NCBI GenBank assembly: GCA_946122785.1
Contig: CAMGYJ010000010.1
Coordinates: 44,909,134-44,973,133, forward strand
Direction of reading: 5' to 3'
Length of the DNA: 64,000 nt
Source: Linum tenue
Taxonomy: Eukaryota > Streptophyta > Magnoliopsida > Malpighiales > Linaceae
The translations under genes and the position numbers were made by a program. Below the pieces are notes generated by a model, which searched no databases, had not been told where the DNA came from, and worked only from the letters and a program-made list of their open reading frames with translations. Below, piece by piece: positions 21,468 through 34,300 of this stretch (the stretch's first letter is position 1; every line of letters begins with the position of its first letter).

Positions 21468-22330
21468 ATAGGGAGACCAAAGAATTTTTCAACAAGTTGA
21501 CGAAATTGAATGAAAACACTGAGGAGTTGAGATTTATGACGAATAAAATAGATCCACGAAAACTTGTTGTAGTGATCATAAAACAAAATATAATAAGATT
21601 GTTGATCATAAGAAAGTATGGGTGCTGGGCCCCAAAGATCACTACAAACGAGTTCCAAAGGTGCAGAAGCGCGAAATTGAGATGATGAAAAAGGTAATTT
21701 GTGAATCTTACTAACAGAACAACCATGACACAAGGATGTAGGGCTAGCATGATATTTTATTTTATGACTAGACAAAAGATATTGAACCGCCTTCAAGTTG
21801 GCATGACCCAGACGTTGATGCCACGTGTCAAGAGAAGCAGTGAAAGCACTGGGAAGAGCATGACGTTGAATGTGGAGAGGAAGGGAGTAAAGACCATCAA
21901 CGACGGGTCCGCGATAAATTTCATCCTCCGTGCGGCGGTCCTTAATCACAAAATAAGAATCAAAAAATTCAATTGAGATAGGATTAGAACGGGTAAGAGA
22001 GCTCACGGAAAGAAGATTATGTGGAGCATCCTTGACACAAAGAATATTATGAAGGACATTAGAATTAACAGAAAGAGTGACATTGGAGGAACCAGAATGA
22101 GAAATGGGAAGATGATTACCATTGCCAAAGGTTACGTGATCGGTACCATTATATTCAGAATGATGCGCCAGATTATCCAGATCATAAGTAAGATGATGAT
22201 TGACACCAGAATCAAGGAGCCATTGTTGGGAGGTGTTGGCGGCGTGGGACGAGTGAGCAAGATGAGAAGCAGGGCTAGGGGAATGGGTGGGCTGGTTCAG
22301 AATTAATGGGCTTGGACAATTATGACAAAC
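21468..22330 (-). pseudogene. Copia protease-integrase N-half block (first set)
   Basis: This minus-strand block carries a protease with the active site altered to DSGVNHH. The GAG-pre-integrase zinc region follows (TWHQRLGHANLKAV...CHGCSVSKIHKLPF), then the first half of the integrase core (LELVCSDLWGPAP, YYILFYDHYNKFSW). It runs into gag sequence at a CCAATCTG word shared by both partners. Its first 400 bp duplicate 20432-20836. The zinc-knuckle remnant at the satellite border has lost its middle. Confidence 0.82.
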
Positions 22331-22334
22331 ACCA

Positions 22335-25300
22335 ATTTGGGCGAATTTATTCCGGGTCAATTTTTGGAAGATTCCAAAGGGGTACCATTACTGATTTCGG
22401 GTGATTTTTCCGAAATGCCATTTTCTTTCGATTCCTGAGGCTACATATCACGGATCCAGGCCAAGGTTATTCTCCAACGATAATGAAGTCTATTGATGCT
22501 ATTCTCCACTGGTGATAAGTCCATTAAGCACCGATTTGGGCAAATTTATTACCGGATGGCATTTTCATAATTTTTTGGGCGATGAAAAACCATTTTCTTT
22601 GGATTTTGGAGGCTACAGATCACGGATTCCGCCTGAGGCTATTCTTTAACGATGACTAAGTCCATTAAGCACTGTTTTGGGTGGATTTATTCCGGGTTAA
22701 TTTTTGGCAGATTCGAAAGGTGTACCATCACAGATTTCGGGCGATTTTTCCAAAATTCCATTTTCTTTCGATTCTTGAGGCTACAGATCACGAATTCAAC
22801 CCGAGGCTATTCTCCACCGATAATGATGTCTATTGATCCTATTCTCCACGGGTGATAAGTCCATTACGCATCGATTTAGGCCAATTTATTTTCGGATGAC
22901 TTTTTCGTAATTTTTTGAGCGAGAAAAGGTCATTATTTTGGATTTTGGAGCCTATAGATCACGGATTCGGCCTGAGGCTATTCTTCAACGATAAATAAGT
23001 CCATTAAGCACCGATTTGGGCGGATTAATCGAGGTCAATTTTTGATAGATTCCAAAGGGGTACCATCACAGATTTCGGGCGATTTTTCCGAAATGCAATT
23101 TTCTTTCGATTCTGGAGCCTACAGATCACGGATTCAGGCTGAGGCTATTCTCCACCGGTAATGAAGTCTATTGATCCTATTCTCCAATGATGATAAGCCC
23201 ATTCCGCATCGATTTGGGCCAACTTATTTTTGGATGACATATTCGTAATTTTTTGAGCGACGAAAGGCCTTTTATTTGGATTTTGGAGGCTACAGATTAT
23301 GGATTCCGTCTGAGGCTATTCTTTAACGATGATTAAGTCCATTAAACACCGATTTGGAAGGATTTATTCCAGGTCAATTTTTGGTAGATTCCAAAGGGGT
23401 ATCATCACAGATTTCGGGCGATTATTCCAAAATGTAATTTTCATTCGATTCTGGAGCCTACAGATCACGGATTTAGGCCGAGGCTATTCTCCACTAATAA
23501 TGAAGTTTATTGATCCTATTCTCCAATGGTGATAAGCTCATTCCGCATCGATTTGGGCCAATTTATTCTCGGATGACATTTTCGTAATTTTTTGAGCGGC
23601 GAAAGGCCTTTTGTTTGGAATTTGGAGGCTACATATTAAGAATTCGGCCAGAGGCTATTCTTTAACGATGATTAAGTCCATCAAACACCGATTTGGGCGG
23701 ATTTATTCCGGGTCAATTTTTGGTAGATTCCAAAGGGGTACCATCACAGATTTCGGGCGATTTTTCCGAAATGCCATTTTCTTTCGATTCTTGAGGCTAA
23801 AGATTACGGATTCAAGCCGACGCTATTCTCCACCGATAATGATGTCTATTGATCCTATTCTCCACGGGTGATAAGTCCACTATGCATCGATTTGGGCCAA
23901 TTTATTTGCGGATGGCTTTTTCGTAATTTTTTTGGGCGAGGAAAGGCCATTATTTTGGATTTTGGAGCCTACAGATCACGGATTCGGCCTGAGGCTATTA
24001 TTCAACGATGACTAAGTGCATTAAGCACCGATTTGGGTGGATTAATCGGGGTCAATTTTTGATAGATTCCAAAGGGGTACCATCACAGATTTCGGGCGAT
24101 TTTTCCGAAATGCCATTTTCTTTCGATTCTGGAGGCTAAAGATTATGGATTCAAGCTAACGCTATTCTCCACCGATAATGATGTCTATTGATCCTATTTT
24201 CCACGGGTGATAAGTCCACTACACATCGATTCGGGCCTATTTATTTTCGGATGACTTTTTCGTAATTTTTTGGGCGACGAAATGCCATTTTTTTGGATTT
24301 TGGAGGCTACAGATCACAGATTCGCCCTGAGGCTATTTTTCAACGATGACTAAATCCATTAAGCACAGATTTGGGCGGATTAATCCAGGTCAATTTTTGG
24401 CAGGTTACAAAGGGGTACCATCACAGATTTCGAGCGATTATTCTGAAATGTCATTTTCATTCGATTCTGGAGGCTACAGATCACGGATTCAGGCCGAGGC
24501 TATTCTCCACCGATGATGAAGTCTATTGATCCTATTTTCCACTGGTGATAAGTCCATTACGCATTAATTTGGGCCAATTTATTTTCGGATGGCATTTTTC
24601 GTAATTTTTATAGCAACGAAAACCCATTTTTTTGGATTTTGGAGGCTACAGATTAAGAATTCTCCCTGAGGCTATTCTTTAACGATGATTAAGTCCATTA
24701 AACACCGATTTAGGCGGATTTATTCCGGGTTAATTATTGGCAGATTCCAAAGGGGTCATCACAGATTTCGGGCGATTTTTCCGAAATTCCATTTTCTTTC
24801 GATTTTTGAGGCTATAGATTACGAATTCAACTCGAGGCTATTCTCCACTGATAATGATATCTATTGATCCTATTCTCCACGGGTGATAAGTCCATTATGC
24901 ATCGATTTGGGCCAATTTATTTTCGGATGGCTTTTTCGTAATTTTTTGAGTTAGGAAATGCCATTTTCTTTCGATTCTTGAGGCTACATATCACGGAATC
25001 AGGCCGAGGTTATTCTCCAAAGATAATGAAGTATATTGATTACATTCTCCACTGGTGATAAGTCCATTAAGCACCAATTTGAGAAAATTTATTACCGGAT
25101 GACATTTTCGTAATTTTTTGGGCGACGGAAAACTATTTTCTTTGGATTTTGGAGAATACAGATCATGTATTCCGCCTGAGGCTATTCTTTAACGATGACA
25201 AAGTCCATTAAGCACTGATTTGGGCGGATTTATTCCGGTCAATTTTTGGCAGATTCCAAAGGGGTACCAACACAGATTTCGAGTGATTTTCCTTAAATGC

Positions 25301-28300
25301 AATTTTCTTTCGATTCTGGAGGCTACGAATCACGGGTTCAGGCCGAAGCTATTCTCCATCGATAATGAAGTCTATTGATCCTATTCTCCACTGGTGATAA
25401 GTCTATTAAGCACCAATTTGGTCCAATTTATTATCGGATAGCATTTTCGTAATTTTTGGACGACGACAGGCCATTTTCTTGGGATTTTGGAGGCTACCGA
25501 TTGCGGATTCGGCTGATGCTATTTTTAATGATGATTAAGTCCATTAAACACCTATTTGGGGGAATTTGTTCCTGGTCAATTTTTGGCAGATTCCAAAGGA
25601 GTACCATCAAAAATTTCGGGAGATTTTTTACTAAATGCAATTTTCTTTTGATTCTGGAGGCTACAGATCATAGGTTCATGCCGAGACTATTCTCCACGGA
25701 TAATGAAGTCTATTGATCCTATTCTCCACGAGTGATAAGTACATTTAGCACCGATTTGGGCCAATTTATTATGGGATGACATTTTCGTAATTTTTGGACG
25801 ACGAAAGACCATTTTCTTTGTATTTTGGAGGCCACAGATTGCGAATTTGGCCTGAGGCTATTCTTTAACGATGATTAAATCCATTAAACACCTATTCGGG
25901 CGAATTTATTCTGGGTCAATTTTTGGCAGATTCCAAAGGGGTACCATCACAGATTTCGGGCGATTTTTCCTCAATGCAAATTTCTTTCGATTCTGGAGGC
26001 TACAGATCACGGGTTCATGCCGAGGCTATTCTCCACCGATAATGAAGTCTATTGATCCTATTCTCCACGAGTGATAAGTCCATTAAGCACCGATTTGGTC
26101 CAATTTATTATCGGATAACTTTTTTCGTAATTTTTGGACGACGAAAGGCCATTTTCTTTGGATTTTGGAGGCTACAGATTGCAGATTCGGCCTGAGGTTA
26201 TTCTTTAATGATGATTAAGTCCATTGAACACCGATTTGGGCGAAATTATTCCGGGTCAATTTTTGGCAGATTCCAAAGGGGTACCATCACAGATTTCGGG
26301 AGATTTTTTCCTAAATGCAATTTTCTTTCAATTCTGGAGGCTATAGATCACGGGTTCATGCCGAGGCTATTGTCCACCGATAATGAATTTTATTGATCCT
26401 ATTCTCCACGAGTGATAAGTCCATTAAGCACAGATTTGGGCCAATTTGTTATCGGATGGCATTTTCGTAATTTTTGGACGACGAAAGGCCATTTTCTTTG
26501 GATTTTGGAGGCTACATATCACAGATTCGCCCTGAGGCTATTCTTGAACAATGATTAATTCCATTAAGCACCGATTTGAGAGTATTTATTCTGGGTCAAT
26601 TTTTGGCAGATTCCAAAGGGGTACCATCACAGATTTCAGGCGATTTCTCCGAAATGCCATTTTCTTTCGATTCTTGAGGCTACAGATCACCGATTCAGAC
26701 AGAGGCTATTCTCCACCGATGATGAAGTCTGTTGATCCTATTCTCCACGGGCAATAAGTCCATTGAGCACCGATTTGGTCCAATTTATTATCGGATGGCA
26801 TTTTGGTAATTTTTGGACGACGAAAGGCCATTTTCTTTGGATTTTGGATGCTACAGATCACAGATTCGCCCTGAGGCTATTCTTGAACAATGATTAATTC
26901 CATTAAGCACCGATTTGAGAGGATTTATTCCAGGTCAATTTTTGGCAGATTCCAAAGGGGTACCATCACAGATTTCCGGCGATTTTTCAGAAATGACATT
27001 TTCTTTCGATTCTTGAGGCTACAGATCACGGATTCTGGTAGAGGCTATTCTCCACCGATAATGAAGTCTATTGATCCAATTCTCCACGGGCAATAAGTCC
27101 ATTAAGCACCGATTTGGTCCAATTTATTATCGGATGTCATTTTCGTAATTTTTGGACACCGAAAAGCCATTTTCTTTGGATTTTGGAGGCTACAAATCAC
27201 GGATTCGCCCTGCGGCTATTCTTCAACAATGACTAATTCCATTAAGCACCAATTTGAGAGGATTTATTCCGGGTCAATTTTAGGCAGATTCCAAAGGGGT
27301 ACCATCACATATTTCGGGCGATTTTTCTTAAATACAATTTTCTTTCGATTCAGGAGGCTACAGATCACGGGTTCATACTGAGGCTATTCTCCACCGATAA
27401 TGAAGTCTATTAATCCGATTCTTCAAGAGTGATAAGTCCATTAAGCACCGATTTTGTCCAATTTATTATCGAAGACATTTTTGTAATTTTCGGACGACGA
27501 AAGGCCATTTTCTTAGGATTTTGGAGGCTACAGATTGCGGATTCTGCCTGAGGCTATTCTTTAATGATGATTAAGTCCATTGAACACCGATTTGGGCGAA
27601 TTTATACCGGGTCAATTTTTGGCAGATTCCAAAGGGTTACCATCACAGATTTCGGGCGATTTTTCTTAAATGCAATTTTCTTTCGATTCTTGCGGATCAC
27701 GGGTTTTCGCCGAGGCTACTCTCCATCGATGATGAAGTCTATTGATCCTATTCTCCACGGGTGATAAGTCCATTAAGCACCCATTTGGTCCAATTTATTA
27801 TCGAATGATATTTTCGTAATTTTTGGTAGACAAAATGCCATTTTCTTTGGATTTTGGAAGCTACAGTTTGCGGATTCGATCTGAGCCTATTTTTTAATGA
27901 TGATTAAGTCCATTAAACACCGATTTGGACGAATTTATTCTGGGTAAATTTTTGGCAGATTCCAAAGGGGTACGGTACCATCACATATTTCGGGCGATTT
28001 TTTCCTAAATGTAATTTTCTTTCAATTCTGGAGGCTACAGATCACGGGTTCATGCCGAGGCTATTCACCGATAATGAAGTGTATTGATCCTATTCTCCAC
28101 GAGTGATAAGTCCATTAAGCACCGATTTGTTCCAATTTATTATCGGATGGCATTTTCGTAATTTTTGGACTACGAAAGGCTATTTTCTTTGGATTTTGGA
28201 GGCTACAAATTGCGGATTCTGCATGAGACTATTCTTTAACGATGATTAAGTTCATTAAACACCGATTTGGGTGGATATATTTTGGGTTAATTTTTGGCAG

Positions 28301-31300
28301 ATATCAAAGGTGTACCATCACAGATTTCACTCGATTTTTCTCAAATGCAATTTTCTTTCGATTGTGGAGGCTACAGATCACGGGTTCAGGCCGATGCTAT
28401 TGTCCATCGATAATGAAGTCTATTGATCCTATTCTCCACGCGTGATAAGTTCATTACGCACCGATTTGGCCCAATTTAATTTCGTATGACATTTTCGTAA
28501 TTTTTTGAGCGACGAAGGGCCATTTTTTTGGAATTTGGATTCTACTGATCACGGATTCGCTCTGAGTTTATTCTTCAACGATGACTAATTCCATTAAGCA
28601 CCAATTTGAAAGGATTTATTCAAAGTCAATTTTTGGCAGATTCGAAAGGGGTACTATCACAGATTTGGGTCGATTTTTCCGAAATGCCATTTTCTTTCGA
28701 TTCTTGAGGATACAGATCACGGATTCAGGCAGAGGTTATTCTCCACCAATAATGAAGTCTATTGATCCTATTATCCACGGGCAATAAGTCCATTTAGCAC
28801 CGATTTGGTCCAATTTATTATCGGATGACATTTTCGTAATTTTTGGACGACGAAAGGCCAATTTCTTTGGATTTTGGAGGCTACAGATTGCGGATTCGGC
28901 CTGAGGCTATTCTTAAATCATGATTAAGTCCATTAAACACCAATTTGGGCGAATTTATTCCGGTTCAATTTTTTGCAGATTCCAAAGGTGTACCATCATC
29001 GATTTCAGGCGATTTTTCTCAAATGCAAGTTTCTTTCTATTCTGGAGGCTACGGATCATGGTTTCATGCCGAGGCTATTCTCCGCCGATAATGAAGTCTA
29101 TTGATCCTATTCTCCACGGGCAATAAGTCCATTAAGCACCGATTTGGTCTAATATATTATCGGATTGCATTTTCGTAATTTTTGGACGACAAAAGGGCAT
29201 TTTCTTTGGATTTTGGAGGCTACAGATTGCGGATTTGCCATGAGGCTATTTTTTAAAGATAATTAAGTCCATTAAGCAACGATTTGGGATGATTTATTCC
29301 GGGCCAATTTATGGCAGATTCCAAAGGGGTACCATCACAGATTTTGGGCGATTTTTTCCTAAATGCGATTTTCTTTCGATTCTGGAGGCTACACAGATCA
29401 CGGGTTCATGCCAAGGCTATTCTCCACCGATAATGAAGTCTATTGATCCTATTCTCCACGAGTTATAAGTCCATTAAGCACTGATTTGAGCCAATTTATT
29501 ATCGGATGGCATATTCGTAATTTTTGGACGACGAAATGGTCATTTTCTTTGGATTTTGGAGGCTACAGATTGCGGATTCGGCCTGAGGCTATTGTTTAAC
29601 GATGATTAAGTCCATTAAACACCGATTTGGGTCGATATATTCCGGGTCAATTTTTGGCAGATTCCAAAGGGGTACCATCACAGATTTCGGGCGATTTTTC
29701 GTAAAAGCAATTTTCTTTCGTTTCTGGAGGCTACAGATCATGGGTTCAGGCCGAGGTTATTCTCCATCGATAATGAAGTCTATTGATCCTACTCTCCACG
29801 AGTGATAAGTCCATTACGCTCCGATTTGGGCCAATTTATTTTTGGATGGAATTCTCGTAATTTTCTGATCGATGAAAAGTCATTTTCTTTGGATTTTGGA
29901 GGCTACAGATCACGGATTCGCACTGAGTCTATTCTTCAACAATGACAAATTCCATTAAGCACCGATTTGAGAGGATTTATTCCGGGTCAATTTTTGGCAG
30001 ATTCCAAAGGGGTACCATCACAGATTTCGGGCGATTTTTCCGAAATGCCATTTTCTTTCGATTATTGAGGATACAGATCACGGATTCAAGCATAGACTAT
30101 TCTCCACCGATAATGAAGTCTATCGGTCCTATTCTCCACGGACAATAAGTCCATTAAGCACCGATTTGGTCCAATTTATAATTGGATGGCATTTTTGTAA
30201 TTTAAGGACAACGAACGGCCAATTTCTTTGGATTTTGGAGGCTACGGATTGCGGATTCGGCCTGTGGCTATTCTTTAATGATGATTAAGTCCATTAAACA
30301 CCGATTTTTTGCTAAATGCAATTTTCTTTCGATTCTCGAGGCTACATATCACGGGTTCTTGGTGAGGCTATTCTCCACCGATAATGAAGTCTATTAATCC
30401 TATTCTCCACGAATGATAAGTCCATTAAGCACCGATTTGTTCCAATTTATTATGAGATGGCATTTTCGTAATTGTTGCACGACGAAAGGCCATCTTCTTT
30501 GGATTTTGGAGGCTACAGATTGCGGATTCTGCCTGAGGGGATTCTTTAATGATGATTAAGTCCATTAAACACCGATTTGGTTTGATAAATTTTGGGTCAA
30601 TTTTTGGAAAATTCCAAAGGGGTTCTATCACAGATTTCAGGCGATTATTCTCAAATGCTATTTTCTTTCAATTCTGGAGGCTACGGATCACGGGTTCAGG
30701 CCGAGGCTATTCTCCATCGATAATGAAGTCTATTGATCCTATTCTCCATGGTTGATAAGTCCATTAAGCACCGATTTGTTGGAATTTATTATCGGATTGC
30801 ATTTTCGTAAATTTTGGACGACGAAAGGCCATTTTCTTTGGATTTTGGACGCTACAGATCACGAATTCGCCCCGTGGATATTCTTCAACGATGATTAAGT
30901 CCAATAAGCACCGATTTGTGGGGATTTATTCTGGGTCAATTTTTGGCAGATTGCAAAGGGGTACCATCACAGATTTCGGGCGATTTTTCCGAAATGCCAT
31001 TTTCTTTCTATTCTTGAGGCTATAGATCACGGATTCAGGCAGAGGCTATTCTCCACCGATAATGAAGACTATTGATCCTATTCTCCACGGGCAATAAGTC
31101 CATTAAGCACCGATTTGGTCTAATATATTATCGGATGGCATTTTCGTAATTTTTGGACGACGAAAGACCATTTTCTTTGGATTTTGCAGGCTACAGATTG
31201 CGGATTCGGCCTGAGACTATTCTTAAACAATGACTAATTCCATTAAGCACCGATTTGAGAAGATTTATTCCGGGTCAATTTTTGGCAGATTCCAAAGAGG

Positions 31301-34300
31301 TACCATCACAGATTTCGGGCAATTTTTCCGAAATGCCATTTTCTTTCGATTCTTGAGGCTACAGATCACAGATTCAAGCAGATGTTATTCTCCACCGATA
31401 ATGAAGTCTATTGATCCTATTCTCCTCGGGCAATAAGTCCATTAAGCAACGATTTGGTCCAATATATTATCGGATGGCATTTTCGTAATTTTTGGACGAC
31501 GAAATACCATTTTCTTTGGATTTTGCAGGCTACAGATTGCGGATTCGGCCTGAGACTATTCTTTAATGATGATTAAGTCCATTAAACACGGATTTGGGCG
31601 AATTTATTCCATGTCAATTTTTGGCAGATTCCAAAGGGGTACCATCACAGATTTCGTGCGATTTTTTCGAAATGCCATTTTCTTTCTATTCTTGGGGCTA
31701 CAGATCAAGGAATCAGGCAGAGGCTATTCTCCACCGATAATGAAGTATATTGATCCTATTCTCCACGGGCAATAAGTCCATTAAGCACCGATTTGGTCTA
31801 ATATATTATCTGATGGCATTTTTGTAATTTTTGGACGATGAAAGGCCATTAAGCACTGATTTGAGCCAATTTATTATCGGATGGCATATTCGTAATTTTT
31901 GGACGACGAAAGGCCATTTTCTTTGGATTTTGGAGGCTACAGATTGCGGATTCGGCCTGAGGCTATTGTTTAACGATGATTAAGTCCATTAAACACTGAT
32001 TTGGGTGGATATATTCCAGGTCAATTTTTGGCAGATTCCAAAGGGGTACTATTACAAATTTCGGACGATTTTTCCTAAAAGCAATTTTCTTTCGATTCTG
32101 GAGGCTACAGATCATGGGTTCAGGCCGAGGTTATTCTCCATCGATAATGAAGTCTATTGATCCTACTCTCCACGAGTGATAAGTCCATTACGCTCCGATT
32201 TGGGCCAATTTATTTTTGGATGGTATTTTCGTAATTTTCTAATCGATGAAAGGTCATTTTCTTGGGATTTTGGAGGCTACAGATCAGGGATTCGCACTGT
32301 CTATTCTTCAACAATGACTAATTCCATTAAGCACCGATTTGAGAGGATTTATTTCGGGTCAATTTTTGGCAGATTCCAAAGGGGTACCATAATAGATTTC
32401 GGGCGATTTTTCCGAAATGCCATTTTCTTTCGATTATTGAGGATACAGATCACGGATTAAAGCTTAGGCTATTCTCCACCGATAATGAAGTCTATCGGTC
32501 CTATTCTCCACGGACAATAAGTCCATTAAGCACCGATTTGGTCCAATTTATAATTGGATGGCATTTTCGTAATTTTAGGACAACGAAAGGCCAATTTCTT
32601 TGGATTTTGGAGGCTACAGATTGCGGATTCGGCCTGTGGCTATTCTTTAATGATGATTAAGTCCATTAAACACCGATTTTTTGCTAAAAGCAATATTCTT
32701 TCGATTCTACATATCACGGGTTCTTGCTGAGGCTATTCTCCACTGACAATGAAGTGTATTGATCCTATTCTCCACGAGTGATAAGTCCATTTAGCACCGA
32801 TTTGTTCCAATTTATTATGAGATGGCATTTTCGTAATTTTTGCACGACGAGAGGCCATCTTCTTTCGATTTTGGAGGCTACAGATTGCGGATTCTGCCTG
32901 AGGGGATTCTTTAATGATGATTAAGTCCATTAAACTCCGATTTGGTTGGATATATTTTGGGTCAATTTTTGGAAAATTCCAAAGGGGTTCTATCACAGAT
33001 TTCAGGCAATTTTTCTCAAATGCAATTTTCTTTCGATTCTGGAGGCTACGGATCACGGGTTCAGGCCGAGGCTATTCTCCGTCGATAATGAAGTCTATTG
33101 ATCCTATTCTCCACGGTTGATAAGTCCATTAAGCACCGATTTGGTCGAATTTATTATCGGATTGCATTTTCGTAAATTTTGGAAGACGAAAGGCCATTTT
33201 CTTTGGATTTTGGACGCTACAAATCACGAATTTGCCCCGTGGCTATTCTTCAACGATGATTAAGTCCAATAAGCACTGATTTGTGGGGATTTATTCTGGG
33301 TCAATTTTTGGCAGATTCCAAAGGGGTACCATCACTGATTTCGGGCGATTTTTCCGAAATGCCATTTTCTTTCTATTCTTGAGGCTATAGATCACGGATT
33401 CAGGCAGAGGCTATTCTCCACCGATAATGAAGTCTATTGATCCTATTCTCCACGGGCAATAAGTCCATTAAGCAACGATTTGGTCTAATATATTATCGGA
33501 CGACATTTTCGTAATTTTTGGAAGACGAAATGTCATTTTCTTTGGATTTTGGAGGCTACAGTTCACGGATTCGCCCTGAGGCTATTCTTCAACAATGACT
33601 AATTTCATTAAGCACCGATTTGAGAAGATTTATTCCGGGTCAATTTTTGGCAGATTCCAAAGAGGTACCATCACAGATTTCGGGCGATTTTTCCGAAATG
33701 CCATTTTCTTTCGATTCTTGAGGCTACAGATCACACATTCAAGCTGATGCTATTCTCCACCTATAATGAAGTCTATTGATCCTATTCTCCACGGGAAATA
33801 AGTCCATTAAGCACCGATTTGGTCCAATATATTATCGGATGGCATTTTTCGTAATTTTTGGACGACGAAAGGCCATTTTCTTTGGATTTTGCAGGCTACA
33901 GATTGCGGATTCTGCCTGAGGCTATTCTTTAATGATGATTAAGTCCATTAAACACGGATTTGGGCGAATTTATCCATGTCAATTTTTGGCAGATTCCAAA
34001 GGGGTACCATCACAGATTTCGGGCGATTTTTTCGAAATGCCATTTTCTTTCTATTCTTGAGGCTACAGATCACGGATTCAGGCAGAGGCTATTCTCCACC
34101 GATAATGAAGTATATTGATCCTATTCTCCACGGGCAATAAGTCCATTAAGCACCGATTTGGTCTACTATATTATCTGATGGCATTTTCGTAATTTTTGGA
34201 CGACGAAAGGCCATTTTCTTTGGATTTTGGAGACTACAGATTGCGGATTCGGCCTGAGGCTATTCTTTAAAGATGATTAAGTCCATTAAACACCGATTTG

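Larger units (their letters stand above)
16163..22330 (-). mobile_element. Decayed, rearranged Ty1/copia element (3' LTR to zinc knuckle)
   Basis: On the minus strand the coding blocks run from the satellite boundary near 22330 down to the 3' LTR. The LTR starts TGATAGAGCATCC at 17706, right after the purine-rich GCGGGGGCG. It appears to end near 16163, split by a nested solo LTR. Removing that insert leaves about 176 bp, in the short-LTR range known for some copia lineages. The 5' LTR and most of gag are absent because the satellite starts abruptly. Coding blocks are out of normal order and frame-shifted, so the element is dead. The left LTR edge is approximate and no target duplication can be tested. 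Confidence 0.85.

Noticed and set aside
21182..22360. 392-codon minus-strand frame as a host gene
   Set aside because: It begins in satellite, passes through copia protease and integrase and ends in out-of-frame gag. It is a chimera of element fragments.
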